From DTU013 sp964490975 (GTDB taxonomy: Bacteria > Bacillota > Clostridia > Acetivibrionales > DTU013), in the NCBI GenBank assembly GCA_964490975.1, contig CAZBEQ010000013.1, forward strand, positions 1 through 64,000: DNA of 64,000 nucleotides, written 5' to 3'. The position numbers and the translations under genes were made by a program. The first letter of the stretch is position 1; each line of letters opens with the position of its first letter. Positions 1-8,648 of the stretch are shown piece by piece. The notes below the pieces were generated by a model that was not told where the DNA came from, made no database searches, and saw nothing but the letters and a program-made list of their open reading frames with translations.

Positions 1-148
1 AGATCCTTACAGGTATTACTATGACTATATCCTAAAATCATGCTTCATCTCTGTTAAATTAAGTCAAAACTTCACAGAATCTATCTTCACAGAATAAACT
101 GGGCCCGATCTGTTCCAACCGGAATATAATAACCGGGAGGGTGATTTT

Positions 149-481
149 ATGTTCAGTATTGAGGTAGACACAGGAAGCAGATTATTGAAGCTGCTTGAAA
201 ACGGCATCCCCAAAAAGGTGTATCCGGTTGCAGTGGGGAAGCCATCCACTCCTACGCCAAAGGGAAGCTGGACAATAATAAAAAAGGCACCTTGGGGAGA
301 ACAGTTCGGCGGTCACTTTATGCAGTTGAGCGTACCATGGGGGATATATGGGATACATGGCACAGACAAGCCCTGGTCTATCGGTAAGGCTGTCTCACAT
401 GGCTGTGTCCGGATGTACAGCCGGGATGCAGAGGAGCTGTACAGCAAAGTGACGATAGGAATGCTTGTAAACATATATTGA
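149..481 (+). CDS. L,D-transpeptidase (YkuD domain), minimal single-domain form
   Basis: The 110-residue product is little more than a YkuD catalytic domain. It has the histidine of HGTDKPW (near residue 70) and the active-site block SHGCVRM with the nucleophile Cys86. Enzymes of this family make 3-3 cross-links in peptidoglycan or attach proteins to it. There is no signal peptide or LysM/SH3 targeting domain, so export is unexplained; the domain alone is shorter than usual exported family members. A clear GGGAGG ribosome site precedes the ATG by 7 bases. It stands alone, 150 bp before the MYG1-like gene. The family call is firm, the physiological role is not. Confidence 0.88.
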   Translation: MFSIEVDTGSRLLKLLENGIPKKVYPVAVGKPSTPTPKGSWTIIKKAPWGEQFGGHFMQLSVPWGIYGIHGTDKPWSIGKAVSHGCVRMYSRDAEELYSKVTIGMLVNIY

Positions 482-630
482 CAAATACAGACTCTTGCTG
501 TTCGAATAAAACGGCAGGCATTGGAAATTTTTGCTGTGAAATTCTGTCTGATTCATAATGCAGAGTGCAGGAAATAATATTTCGAGAAAGCATGAAAATG
601 CCATATATAATTTAGAGGTGGGCTGATCAT

Positions 631-1611
631 ATGGGAAGAACGTTTAAAAGAGTAGGGACACATAATGGGAAATTCCACGCTGATGAGGTGATGGCAACAG
701 CCATCCTTAAAGAAATATTTGATGTAGAGGTCGTAAGGAGCAGGGATCCCGATATACTTAATGAACTGGAGATCATATATGATGTGGGTGATGGGGAATT
801 CGACCACCATCAGCTGGAAAAAAGATATCGGGACAGCGGCACGCCTTATGCAGCCTGCGGACTTATATGGGAGCGGTTCGGCAAGGATGTTATCAGGATG
901 TATGACAGCTCTTTGTCCGAGGAGAATCTGAAATACCTGTCCTATGAGATCGATGATATGCTGATACAGGGAATAGATGCGGCGGATAACGGCCTTCGGA
1001 TCAGTAAGACAATAATTCCTACACTCAACATAATTGCAATTATATCTAAATTCAACCCCGTGTGGAATTCTGAATCGGATGAAGACAGCTGTTTTAATGA
1101 GGCAGTTGGGTTTGCATCAGCCGTACTTAAAAATGTCCTTAAGCAGAAATTCTCTGTGGTATATGCTGAAGATCATGTGAGAAAAGCTTATGAAAATCGG
1201 CCGGTTCCCGAGCTGCTTGTCCTCGACCGGATGTATCCCTGGAATGAGCTTCTTCATCAAATAGATCAAGATAAAAGTGTAGTTTTTGTGATAAGTCCTG
1301 ATCATGGCCAGTATGTCATTCAAACAGTACGAAGAAGCGATGGCGGATATGGCGATGTGAAACAACTCCCGGAGTCATGGGCAGGTAAGAGGGATGCTGA
1401 GCTTTGCGCTGTAGCAGGAGTCGATGATGCAGTTTTCTGCCATTCCGACAGATTTATCGCCGGTGCCAGGTCTAAGGAGAGTATTATGAGAATGGCAGAG
1501 CTGGCGTTGGCTGAGCCTGAGGAGTCAACTGATACTGAAGAAATTGATGTGAGCATTCTGGATTCGCTGAAAAGGTTCATATTATCCAAAAGAATACGAG
1601 TACTGCGTTAA
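631..1611 (+). CDS. MYG1 / UPF0160 family protein (DHH-like metal-dependent hydrolase)
   Basis: The 326-residue product begins with the family signature GTHNGKFHADEVMA (residues 9-22) and continues with DVGDGEFDHHQ near residue 50, a DHH-like metal-binding motif. MYG1 proteins are related to DHH phosphoesterases, and the eukaryotic member is reported as a 3'-5' RNA exonuclease; the bacterial role is not established. Length matches the family. The start has an upstream GAGGTGG at suitable distance. It is followed after 81 bp by rubrerythrin on the same strand, which may be chance. A cytoplasmic hydrolase is the safest description. Confidence 0.85.
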   Translation: MGRTFKRVGTHNGKFHADEVMATAILKEIFDVEVVRSRDPDILNELEIIYDVGDGEFDHHQLEKRYRDSGTPYAACGLIWERFGKDVIRMYDSSLSEENLKYLSYEIDDMLIQGIDAADNGLRISKTIIPTLNIIAIISKFNPVWNSESDEDSCFNEAVGFASAVLKNVLKQKFSVVYAEDHVRKAYENRPVPELLVLDRMYPWNELLHQIDQDKSVVFVISPDHGQYVIQTVRRSDGGYGDVKQLPESWAGKRDAELCAVAGVDDAVFCHSDRFIAGARSKESIMRMAELALAEPEESTDTEEIDVSILDSLKRFILSKRIRVLR

Positions 1612-1692
1612 CAGCTTTTGCCCGCTGTCTCAAATAATTTTTTTGAAGATACGGATAATATTCTCATATTAAATTACAGAGGAGACATACTG

Positions 1693-2283
1693 ATGGATTT
1701 TAAAAGCAGCAAGACATATGTAAATCTGATGAGGGCTTTTGCCGGTGAGAGCCAGGCCAGAAACAGGTATAATATAGCGGCGCCAGACGCAAAGAAGGAA
1801 GGTCTTCAAATCGTGGAGGCTGTGTTCAATTATACAGCGGATCAGGAGAGGGCGCATGCCAAGGCCTTTTATGAGCTGCTGAAGGATGCCGCGGGAGAGC
1901 ATATCGCTATTGAAGGAGCGTATCCGGTTGACCTTTATGACAGTACTTTAAAGGCACTGAGAGCAGCTGAGCATAATGAAAATGAAGAATGGGAAGATGT
2001 ATATAAAAACTTTGGTCTAACTGCAAAAGAAGAAGGTTTCAACAAGATAGCCTACATCTTTGAAAGTATTGCAAAGATTGAGAGGGTACACGCCGAAAAA
2101 TTCGGGAGGTTTGCAGATGAACTTGAAAATGGCAGCTTGTTAAAAAAGAGCGATGAGATCGTCTGGATCTGCACGAATTGCGAACATATACACATAGGGA
2201 AGGAAGCGCCCGAGGTCTGTGGCGTATGCAAGCATCCCAAGGGCTTTTTCCTACCGTTTGCGGAATCCTTTGCAGCAAGTTAG
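1693..2283 (+). CDS. Rubrerythrin
   Basis: A 196-residue non-haem iron peroxidase of anaerobes. The N-terminal four-helix ferritin-like domain shows the expected ligands in FAGESQARNRY, the ERAHAKAF helix and the later KIERVHAEKF helix. The C-terminal rubredoxin-like domain has CTNC followed by CGVC. It reduces hydrogen peroxide using electrons from rubredoxin or NAD(P)H-linked partners in the cytoplasm. The reading frame stays open 75 bp further upstream, but GGAGA at 1681-1685 fixes the ATG at 1693, giving the standard family start MDFKSSKTYVNLMRAF. A tandem repeat array follows the stop codon closely. Confidence 0.95.
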   Translation: MDFKSSKTYVNLMRAFAGESQARNRYNIAAPDAKKEGLQIVEAVFNYTADQERAHAKAFYELLKDAAGEHIAIEGAYPVDLYDSTLKALRAAEHNENEEWEDVYKNFGLTAKEEGFNKIAYIFESIAKIERVHAEKFGRFADELENGSLLKKSDEIVWICTNCEHIHIGKEAPEVCGVCKHPKGFFLPFAESFAAS

Positions 2284-2339
2284 GCGGAGGAGTATGGAGA
2301 TGGCCTGAAGCCAGTCAGCAGACCATCCGGAGACTATCC

Positions 2340-2473
2340 GAAGCCGGTCTGATACCAGCCCGGAGAGTATCAGGAGAGCATCAGGAGAGCATCAGGAGAG
2401 CATCCAGAGAGCATCCAGAGAGCATCCAGAGAGCATCCAGAGAGCATCCGGAGTCGGTCTGATACCAGTCCGG
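2340..2473. repeat. 11-bp tandem array (8 units) flanked by 23-bp direct repeats
   Basis: Eight copies of an 11-mer, GAGAGCATCAG or GAGAGCATCCA, run from 2363 to 2450. A 23-bp sequence built around GGTCTGATACCAG stands on both sides (2340-2362 and 2451-2473), so the array looks as if it grew inside a duplicated segment. It starts about 80 bp after the rubrerythrin stop. Units drift from CAG-type on the left to CCA-type on the right. A 94-aa open frame runs through it only because the unit lacks stops. Confidence 0.9.
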
Positions 2474-2485
2474 TAACTATCCGAG

Positions 2486-2692
2486 CTATAGTTCCTGTAT
2501 CATCTTGAGCCTCTTGAGAATATTTTGTTTTTTGAAACCCTCATCCGGTATATCGGTTACGGAGGTGATGGAAAGACAATCTTCGTTTTTGCATTTTGGA
2601 CAGACAAGATTCGAACAATCAAAGCCGGAATCAGCATTGACTGTATTGGTGAATCCGCAGGCGGCACAGCTAAGAGTAACTTTAAATTTCAT
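2486..2692 (-). CDS. Small zinc-ribbon protein of unknown function
   Basis: A 68-residue protein with CAAC (residues 9-12) and CPKC (about residues 34-37), a four-cysteine zinc ribbon, followed by a short charged tail. I recognise no named family. The start was chosen at 2692 because GGAGGT lies 6 bases upstream; the frame extends nine codons further but without a ribosome site. It is on the minus strand downstream of the AIM24-family gene, separated by a hairpin and a 14-bp repeat array, so it is probably transcribed separately. Such proteins often bind nucleic acid or act as metal-binding adaptors; nothing here decides it. Confidence 0.7.
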   Translation of the reverse strand: MKFKVTLSCAACGFTNTVNADSGFDCSNLVCPKCKNEDCLSITSVTDIPDEGFKKQNILKRLKMIQEL

Positions 2693-2759
2693 AACATTAC
2701 CTCCGATCATGCCGAACAAGTGTTCGGATTTTTATTATACTCCCAGCGTTTAAAATAAT

Positions 2760-2789
2760 ACAGGCCGATATCATCTGATACCGGCCTGT
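2760..2789 (-). terminator. Hairpin between the AIM24-family gene and the zinc-ribbon gene
   Basis: ACAGGCCGATATCA pairs with TGATACCGGCCTGT with one mismatch and a 2-base loop. On the minus strand it is followed by an AT-rich but not purely U tract. It would end transcription from the gene at 3951-3013. Confidence 0.6.
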
Positions 2790-2859
2790 TAAAAGAAAAT
2801 ATTCAGGTTTATTGTGCAAAAGGTTCAATTATCTCAAGATTTCAGTGGTACTCAATATT

Positions 2860-2960
2860 AGGTCGTCACTACCGGGTCGTCAATAATAGGTCGTCAATAA
2901 TAGGCCGTCAATAATAGGTCGTCAATAATAGGTCGTCAATAATAGGTCGTCACTACCGGG
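2860..2960. repeat. 14-bp tandem array
   Basis: Repeats of AGGTCGTCAATAAT, about five close copies with variant units (GGTCGTCACTACCGG) at both ends. It begins 52 bp past the stop codon of the minus-strand AIM24-family gene, and the intervening stretch is itself weakly repetitive. Confidence 0.9.
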
Positions 2961-3012
2961 GTTATGTAATCGTAGTGCTGCAATCGTGATGTTGTAATTA
3001 GTAGCTTCACAA

Positions 3013-3951
3013 TTAGCTGTTGCCGCCAAAGAAGCTGCTTATGCCGATATTGCCAAGAATGCTGCCCTCTTCGCGATGCTTCCCCTTAGTGCCTGCTGAG
3101 AATATCCTGTCGGCAAGCCTTGAGAATGGAAGCGACTGGAGCCATACTGTTCCGGGTCCGGTAAGGGTAGCCAGTGTGAGGCCTTCTCCTCCGAATAACG
3201 CGGTTTTGACATTTCCCGCAAACTTAATATCATAGTTGACATTTGCTGTCATGGCGACCAGACAGCCTGTGTCGAGCATCAGTGTTTCACCGGGATTGAG
3301 ATCCTTTTTGATGATTGTGCCGCCCGCATGCATGAATGCAAGGCCGTCGCCGTCCAGCTTCTGCATGATGAAGCCTTCGCCTCCGAACAATCCGGCGCCT
3401 ATTTTGCGCTGGAATGCAATGCCGACCGATATTCCCTTTGCAGCGCAAAGAAAGGAATCTTTCTGGCAGATGAGAGTTCCGCCGTAGTCACCCAGATCGA
3501 AGGGCACTACCGTTCCCGGATAAGGAGCGGCAAACGATATACAGCGTTTTACATTACCGATATTAGTAAAGGCGGTCATGAAGAGGCTTTCACCTGTAAC
3601 GAGACGCTTTCCTGCGGAAAATAGCTTGCCCATAAGGTCGTTACCTTCTTTCCCGGAGCCGTCTCCGAAGATGGTGTCCATTTTTATAGCACTGTCCATG
3701 TACATCATTGCTCCGGCCTCGGCAATTATTGTTTCACCGGGGTCCAGCATTATCTCTACAAACTGGATATCCTCTCCGTATACCTTGAATTCGACTTCAT
3801 CAGCCCTGCGCATCCTGTTGCCTGATGGAGCATAGCTTTGGGACTGGGGAGCGTAGTTGGCCGGCTGAGCTGCTGACTCGAGTTTGGAGCCGCAGGATTT
3901 ACAGAATTTCTGACCAAAACCGCAATCGGTTCCGCAATTTGGACACAACAT
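3013..3951 (-). CDS. AIM24 family (TIGR00266-like) protein with N-terminal zinc ribbon
   Basis: The 312-residue product starts with a zinc ribbon (CPNC at residues 3-6, then CKSC near residue 20), a short Pro/Ala/Ser/Gln-rich linker, and then the AIM24/TIGR00266 beta-rich domain (about residues 50-290) with its glycine-rich repeats. Typical segments are GETIIAEAGAMMYM and GGEGFIMQKLDGDG. Members are widespread in bacteria and yeast mitochondria, but their biochemical role is unsettled. The start at 3951 is preceded by GGAGGG at 9 bases; the frame runs 17 codons further up without a site. Cytoplasmic, monocistronic. Confidence 0.88.
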   Translation of the reverse strand: MLCPNCGTDCGFGQKFCKSCGSKLESAAQPANYAPQSQSYAPSGNRMRRADEVEFKVYGEDIQFVEIMLDPGETIIAEAGAMMYMDSAIKMDTIFGDGSGKEGNDLMGKLFSAGKRLVTGESLFMTAFTNIGNVKRCISFAAPYPGTVVPFDLGDYGGTLICQKDSFLCAAKGISVGIAFQRKIGAGLFGGEGFIMQKLDGDGLAFMHAGGTIIKKDLNPGETLMLDTGCLVAMTANVNYDIKFAGNVKTALFGGEGLTLATLTGPGTVWLQSLPFSRLADRIFSAGTKGKHREEGSILGNIGISSFFGGNS

Positions 3952-4095
3952 CTTACATTTCCCTCCTTGAATATTTAAAGAATAATGTAGCCCTTTCACC
4001 ATTTATTATCTTATTATACTACAAATTATATTGTAAAAGCATTCATATCATTATTTAACTCCCAAAGTATATCCCGGATTTCAATATATCCAGAT

Positions 4096-4244
4096 GTTAA
4101 GAATTTCAATTTATGGGCAAGCTTTTAATAAAAAAGATGAATTTCTGAAAAATCATGTTACATAATTCAGTACCCAATTAGCATTATTGAGCCTTATATC
4201 TGCAAAACCGAATAAATTACTGCCCAATAGTTGAAAAATTAAGC
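4096..4244. mobile_element. MITE-like element, about 149 bp, imperfect terminal inverted repeats
   Basis: The left arm 4096-4119 and the right arm 4221-4244 (ending TTGAAAAATTAAGC) are imperfect inverted repeats, 16 of 24 bases. The arms and the ATTGAGCC-type interior resemble the element at 48375-48502. There is no open frame inside. It lies in the 720-bp gene-free stretch 3952-4671, which otherwise holds a hairpin and a 19-bp array. Confidence 0.6.
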
Positions 4245-4408
4245 ACACCGATTTTCAGGAAGCTTATCATAGAAGTGCTCGATAACTAACTAAGCAATTT
4301 GCAGAAGAGAGCAATATTTCTTCAACTTCGATGGCCATCCCGTAAGGCGCCTGGTTGGGAAAATGATGAGGTGCCTGATGGGATCGGGAATGAAGCTGAT
4401 GGTAAAGG

Positions 4409-4435
4409 ACAGGTGAGCCGGATTGACTCACCTGT
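4409..4435 (-). terminator. Inverted repeat downstream of the Bce-like operon
   Basis: ACAGGTGAG and CTCACCTGT form a perfect 9-bp stem with a 9-base loop. It lies just past the 19-bp array that follows the permease gene on the minus strand and is the first good candidate for ending that operon. The U tract is weak. A second, less perfect hairpin lies at about 4338-4380. Confidence 0.5.
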
Positions 4436-4442
4436 AGTATTT

Positions 4443-4689
4443 ATCAAGATCTGTTCTTAGTATCGGTTTCTGCTTTTTGCATCGGTTTCTGCTTTTCGCA
4501 TCAAGATCTGTTCTTAGTATCGGTTTCTGCTTTTCGCATCAAGTTTTGCTTTATGCATCGGTTTCTGCTTTTCGCATCAAGATCTGTTCTTAGTATCGGT
4601 TTCTGCTTTTCGCATCAAGATCTGCTTTTTGTATCGGTTTCTGCTTTTCGCAGCAAGTTCTGCCTTCTGTATCAGGTTTTGCTTTTTAA
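4443..4689. repeat. 19-bp tandem array, 13 units, overlapping the permease stop codon
   Basis: Thirteen units of 19 bp without gaps. Two forms alternate: A (ATCGGTTTCTGCTTTTCGC) and B (ATCAAGATCTGTTCTTAGT) or B-like variants, giving a higher-order 38-bp period over most of the array. The last unit, 4671-4689, encodes the final codons and stop of the permease gene on the minus strand. Nineteen is not a multiple of three, so the array is not itself a coding repeat. Confidence 0.95.
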
Positions 4690-6708
4690 AACTATTTGTC
4701 TGCTGCTGAAGTAGGTCGCCAGAAAGTAGGAACCATAAATCAGGCCAATAAGTGCTACTGTGATCAGTATGTTTCCAAGGGCATTTATGCTGCCTACATC
4801 TGTTATCACATCGTTAGCCACCTTTATGCCGACGATAGAATGGATAGCTGCGACTGCCAGCGGGAGAACGAAGTAAATGGCGATTTGTTTCATGAGCGCT
4901 GATTTGATCAGGCCTTCATCCGCACCAACCTTCTGTAGTATATTGTATCGCTTCCTGTTGTCCGCAGCCTCGGAAAGCTGCTGCAGTGCCAGTACTGCCG
5001 CGCTGGTGATCAGGAATATCAGACCCAGGTATATGCAGATAAAGGTAATCATGACCTTGCTGCCTGCGGCTATGGTTTTGACTGTTTGTCCCGTATGAGC
5101 ACTAATTTTGATTTCTTCTTTTTTATCTTTGCTTTTTTCACCCAGAGCGGTGAGATCGGATTCCAGCTTCAACTGCATCTTTTTCCTGTCACCCTTGCAG
5201 TTAAGAGACAGTACGCTCGCATTTACCTTTGCATCAGCCAGGTCTGCATCGTTAACTATAAATGCGATCATGATATCGCTCGCAGGACTCGTTATTATTC
5301 CGTTTACAATAAGCTCATTTTTGACATCATATGCTTTGCCCGATATGGTTATTTGTTCTCCCATTTTCAGATACTCCAGAAGTGCCGCCTTCATTTCAGG
5401 TACCGATTCTGCATAGTCTGAAAACAGCGCGACCTGATTATCTGCCAACTGTAGCCCTCTCAAGCCCTGAAGCTCCATGAGCCTGTTATAGTCAGACAGA
5501 CTTATAAGCAGTAATGGCTGATTTATAAAAAACAAACGGACATTATCGGGAATCTGTTCCGTGACTTTTTCGAACACGGCTTTCTTTGTAAGTGTTTCAT
5601 CTCTGTCGCGATATAGCTTGTGTTCGACATGACCCGAGGCATAATCGTTGATATCAAGCCCGTATTCTGCAATTTTTTTGGCTATATCGGCATCGCCTTC
5701 AACATAAAAGGACGCATCATAGGGAGCACAGTATTTGTATCCGTCATTCAGGGCGGTATTTGCGCCGAGACCTGTTGACAGTATACCGATTGTGCAGAAC
5801 AGCATCAGGCATATGAAGGACATTGAGATATATGCGGTATTGATACGGGAATTTATCTGCCGCAATATAAATGCATTCAGGCCCTTTAAGTATATTTTCT
5901 TATTAGATTGTACAAACTTCAGAAAAAAGCCCGAAAGAGAAGCGAAGAACAGGAAGGTACCCAATGCGCCCAGCGTCATTTCAAACGCCAGCATGCTGTT
6001 GAACTGCTGGATCCCGTTTTTGAGGACAAGAGCGTAAGCTGTGCCGATGCAGCCTATGGATAGTATGAACAATATAACGGTCAATATGGGATTTCTTATT
6101 TTTTGATTTTCATTTTGCCTTTCAGCATTTATCAGGTCTATCAATTTATATTTTGATATCGATATTGTGCTGAATATTACTACCACAAGAAATATTGCAC
6201 CGAAATACAGGATCGTTTTAACAAAGGCCATTGATGAAAATATGAAGCGGTATCCGGACATGTCAACATCAAAAAGCTTTGCTGTTACGACAGACAGCCC
6301 CTGGGACAGGAAAACTCCGGCCAGCAGGCCTGTTGCAAGGGAAATGACGCCTATTATAAAGGTTTCGCTTACCAGCATTCTTGCGACCTTCCCCTTTTCC
6401 ATTCCGAGTGTAAGGTAGATGCCTATTTCTTTCTTTCTTCTTTTTATTAGAAAATTATTAGCGTAAATAATTAAAAATCCGAGGATAAACGATACAAAAA
6501 TCGAAATATAACCAATAAGAAATGTAATTGTTTTAAGCATCTCGACTGCTGAATCAGAAATGTAGAGCATTGCCTTCTGAGCCTCGACAGAATTGAAGAC
6601 ATAGAAAATGCAGACGCTGAAGGTGAGTGTAAGGAAGTACAGCGTGTAATCCCTAAAGCTTTTCTTTACATTTTTCATAGATAGATTAAAGTACATTTCC
6701 TGTGTCAC
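4672..6708 (-). CDS. BceB-type FtsX-family ABC transporter permease
   Basis: The 678-residue protein has the BceB architecture: one N-terminal membrane segment, a block of membrane helices to about residue 300, a large hydrophilic extracellular region (about residues 305-520) and a C-terminal group of helices. The start MTQEMYFNLSMKNVKKSFRDY is typical of the family. These permeases recognise bacitracin-like or lantibiotic peptides and pass the signal to a partner histidine kinase, here encoded just upstream. It overlaps the ATPase gene by 23 bp, so translation is probably coupled. The last codons lie in the 19-bp repeat array. The peptide ligand cannot be told from sequence. Confidence 0.92.
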   Translation of the reverse strand: MTQEMYFNLSMKNVKKSFRDYTLYFLTLTFSVCIFYVFNSVEAQKAMLYISDSAVEMLKTITFLIGYISIFVSFILGFLIIYANNFLIKRRKKEIGIYLTLGMEKGKVARMLVSETFIIGVISLATGLLAGVFLSQGLSVVTAKLFDVDMSGYRFIFSSMAFVKTILYFGAIFLVVVIFSTISISKYKLIDLINAERQNENQKIRNPILTVILFILSIGCIGTAYALVLKNGIQQFNSMLAFEMTLGALGTFLFFASLSGFFLKFVQSNKKIYLKGLNAFILRQINSRINTAYISMSFICLMLFCTIGILSTGLGANTALNDGYKYCAPYDASFYVEGDADIAKKIAEYGLDINDYASGHVEHKLYRDRDETLTKKAVFEKVTEQIPDNVRLFFINQPLLLISLSDYNRLMELQGLRGLQLADNQVALFSDYAESVPEMKAALLEYLKMGEQITISGKAYDVKNELIVNGIITSPASDIMIAFIVNDADLADAKVNASVLSLNCKGDRKKMQLKLESDLTALGEKSKDKKEEIKISAHTGQTVKTIAAGSKVMITFICIYLGLIFLITSAAVLALQQLSEAADNRKRYNILQKVGADEGLIKSALMKQIAIYFVLPLAVAAIHSIVGIKVANDVITDVGSINALGNILITVALIGLIYGSYFLATYFSSRQIVLKSKT

Positions 6709-7453
6709 CTCCCAGCAACGTTATGACATCGATGATCTTGCCGAAGAACTCCTTCCTTGTGCTCTCACCCTTTATGATCTCGTTGAACAGCCTGCCGTCC
6801 TTTATGAAGAGTATCCGACTGCAGTAGCTCGCTGTAAAAGCGTCATGTGTAACCATGAGTATCGTGACCGAAAGGCTTTTGTTGAGGTGTTCCACGGATT
6901 CGAGCAGCATTCTGGCAGATTTCGAATCAAGTGAACCGGTAGGTTCGTCTGCGAGTATTAGTGCGGGGTCTGATATTATTGCCCTTGCGGCGGCTGTTCT
7001 CTGCCTTTGCCCGCCGGACATCTCATAAGGGTATTTGGAGAGGATTTCTGTAATATCAAGCTTTCTTGAGACCTCTTCGACTCTTCTTTCCGCTTTTTTA
7101 TGATCGGTACCGGATATGCTCAGCGGCAGGATGATGTTTTCAAAGCCTGTGAGCGTATCCAGCAGGTTGTAATCCTGGAATATGAAGCCCAGCTCTTCAC
7201 GTCTGAAGCGGGACAGCCTGTTGCTTTTCATTTCTGTTATATCCTGCCCCCTGATGGATATATGTCCGCAAGTAACTTTATCAACAGTGGATATGCAGTT
7301 GAGCAGCGTGGTCTTACCACTGCCGGAAGCTCCCATGATACCTACGAACTCGCCCTCATTTACCGTAAAGGATACATGATCGAGAGCCTTTGTCAGATTT
7401 CCCTTATTTCCATAGTATTTTTCAATGTTATCTACTTTTAGTATTTCTGCCAT
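6686..7453 (-). CDS. BceA-type ABC transporter ATP-binding protein
   Basis: The 255-residue ATPase has Walker A (GASGSGKTT), a Q-loop in FIFQDYNLL, the signature MSGGQRQR, Walker B (LILADEPTG) and the H-loop histidine in VTHDAF. It energises the permease encoded by the overlapping downstream gene. The two make a peptide-sensing and detoxification transporter at the cytoplasmic membrane. The ATG has AGGAGG at good distance. A 169-bp gap before it holds a candidate operator for the neighbouring response regulator, so the transporter pair probably has its own regulated promoter. Confidence 0.95.
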   Translation of the reverse strand: MAEILKVDNIEKYYGNKGNLTKALDHVSFTVNEGEFVGIMGASGSGKTTLLNCISTVDKVTCGHISIRGQDITEMKSNRLSRFRREELGFIFQDYNLLDTLTGFENIILPLSISGTDHKKAERRVEEVSRKLDITEILSKYPYEMSGGQRQRTAAARAIISDPALILADEPTGSLDSKSARMLLESVEHLNKSLSVTILMVTHDAFTASYCSRILFIKDGRLFNEIIKGESTRKEFFGKIIDVITLLGGDTGNVL

Positions 7454-7549
7454 TATATTTCCTCCTGTCTTGCAGCCGCTAATCGTATTAAAAGTTTAAC
7501 CCTTTCTACTAATTGTAATTGGGTCGGCAAAGAAGTGCCATGACTTTGC

Positions 7550-7566
7550 CTTACAGAAAGCTTACA
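7550..7566 (-). promoter_or_regulatory. Candidate response-regulator operator before the ABC genes
   Basis: On the minus strand TGTAAG occurs twice with 5 bases between (11-bp period), about 100 bp upstream of the ATPase start. OmpR-family regulators commonly bind direct repeats of this spacing. A possible promoter (TTGCCG, 16 bases, TAGAAA) lies between it and the gene. Inferred from pattern and position only. Confidence 0.4.
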
Positions 7567-7575
7567 TTTTTGTTA

Positions 7576-7611
7576 GATTTGTCGGATTTGTCGGATTTAT
7601 CGGATTTGCCG
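7576..7611. repeat. 9-bp tandem array abutting the kinase stop
   Basis: Four units of GATTTGTCG (third and fourth variant) end 12 bp from the stop codon of the minus-strand histidine kinase gene (stop at 7623-7625). Confidence 0.85.
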
Positions 7612-7622
7612 GGGCAGTTCGA

Positions 7623-8648
7623 TCAGGTCCGGTGCATATCGGTCATGGAGCTGATCGGGAATGTAATGGTGACGGATGTTCCACTGCCATACTCGGAAGA
7701 TGCTTTTATTGTAAGGTCCAGCTTGTCGCAGAGCTTTTTGCATATATAAAGCCCCATGCCTGTAGAACGTTCGTTTTTCCTGCCGTTTGTGCCGGTAAAG
7801 CCCTTGTCGAATATTCTTGGAAGCTCGCTTTGTTTGATCCCGATCCCATTGTCCGATATGGAGAGCTCTGCTGAGTTCTGTTCCTTACGGGCAGTGATCG
7901 TTATGCAGGGCTCAGGCCTATCCATATATTTAACTGAGTTTGTGATAAGCTGTCCAAGTATGAACTGAAGCCATTTTTCATCTGAGTAAACATTGATATC
8001 CAGTCCATCTGTAACGATCTTTATCCTGTTATGTATCAGCAGGCCTGTATTTTTCTTCAATACATCAAAGCATGCTTTCTGAAGATTGATTTCCTTTACG
8101 ATATAGTCCTTCTCTACTGTATTGCTCCTTGAATAAAACAGAGCCTGCTCGATAAATGCTTCAATTTTGTCAAGCTCCTCTGATATGCTGTCAGTCACCG
8201 CACTTTTATTGTTTTGAATAATTAGCTTTGAAGATGAGATAGGTGTCTTTACTTCATGTATCCATAGCTCAATATACTCTCTGTATTCCTCCTGAAGCGA
8301 CTTGTATTTGTTTATCTCCTCCAGCATTGCCTTGTTTGAGCCCCTCAAGATATCGCACAGGATCATACCCTCTTTAAAATCAGGCAGACTTGTTATCTCT
8401 GCGATCAGGTTCTTCTTATCAAGTGAGTCGAATCTACACAAAAGGTCGTTATAAAAAGCCTTCCTTTTGAGATAATCAAATGTCAGCGGCAAAACCAGGG
8501 CCAAAATGAGAAGGAGCCCTATGAACAGCGATAATGCGGGACCACCGGCGGGATTAAGGGCTATCAGGGCGGCAACCGTGAAAATGATCGCAGCAGACAT
8601 TGACATTATGTAGATTATTCTATCCTTCAGGTATTCAGATAATCTCAT
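7623..8648 (-). CDS. BceS-type intramembrane-sensing histidine kinase
   Basis: A 341-residue kinase with two N-terminal membrane helices (about residues 12-30 and 38-57) joined by a very short loop, so it has no real sensor domain. That is the hallmark of kinases that read the state of a BceAB transporter. The phospho-acceptor is His131 in HEVKTPI, and the ATPase domain shows the N box and the DNGIGI and STGMGLYICK motifs. The start overlaps the regulator stop by 4 bp (ATGA), so the two are translationally coupled. It acts in the membrane with the permease encoded downstream. Confidence 0.93.
   Translation of the reverse strand: MRLSEYLKDRIIYIMSMSAAIIFTVAALIALNPAGGPALSLFIGLLLILALVLPLTFDYLKRKAFYNDLLCRFDSLDKKNLIAEITSLPDFKEGMILCDILRGSNKAMLEEINKYKSLQEEYREYIELWIHEVKTPISSSKLIIQNNKSAVTDSISEELDKIEAFIEQALFYSRSNTVEKDYIVKEINLQKACFDVLKKNTGLLIHNRIKIVTDGLDINVYSDEKWLQFILGQLITNSVKYMDRPEPCITITARKEQNSAELSISDNGIGIKQSELPRIFDKGFTGTNGRKNERSTGMGLYICKKLCDKLDLTIKASSEYGSGTSVTITFPISSMTDMHRT

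Noticed and set aside
2178..2462. 94-codon frame across the 11-bp array
   Set aside because: It overlaps rubrerythrin in another frame and then reads the repeat; an 11-bp unit cycles through frames and the product is low complexity.
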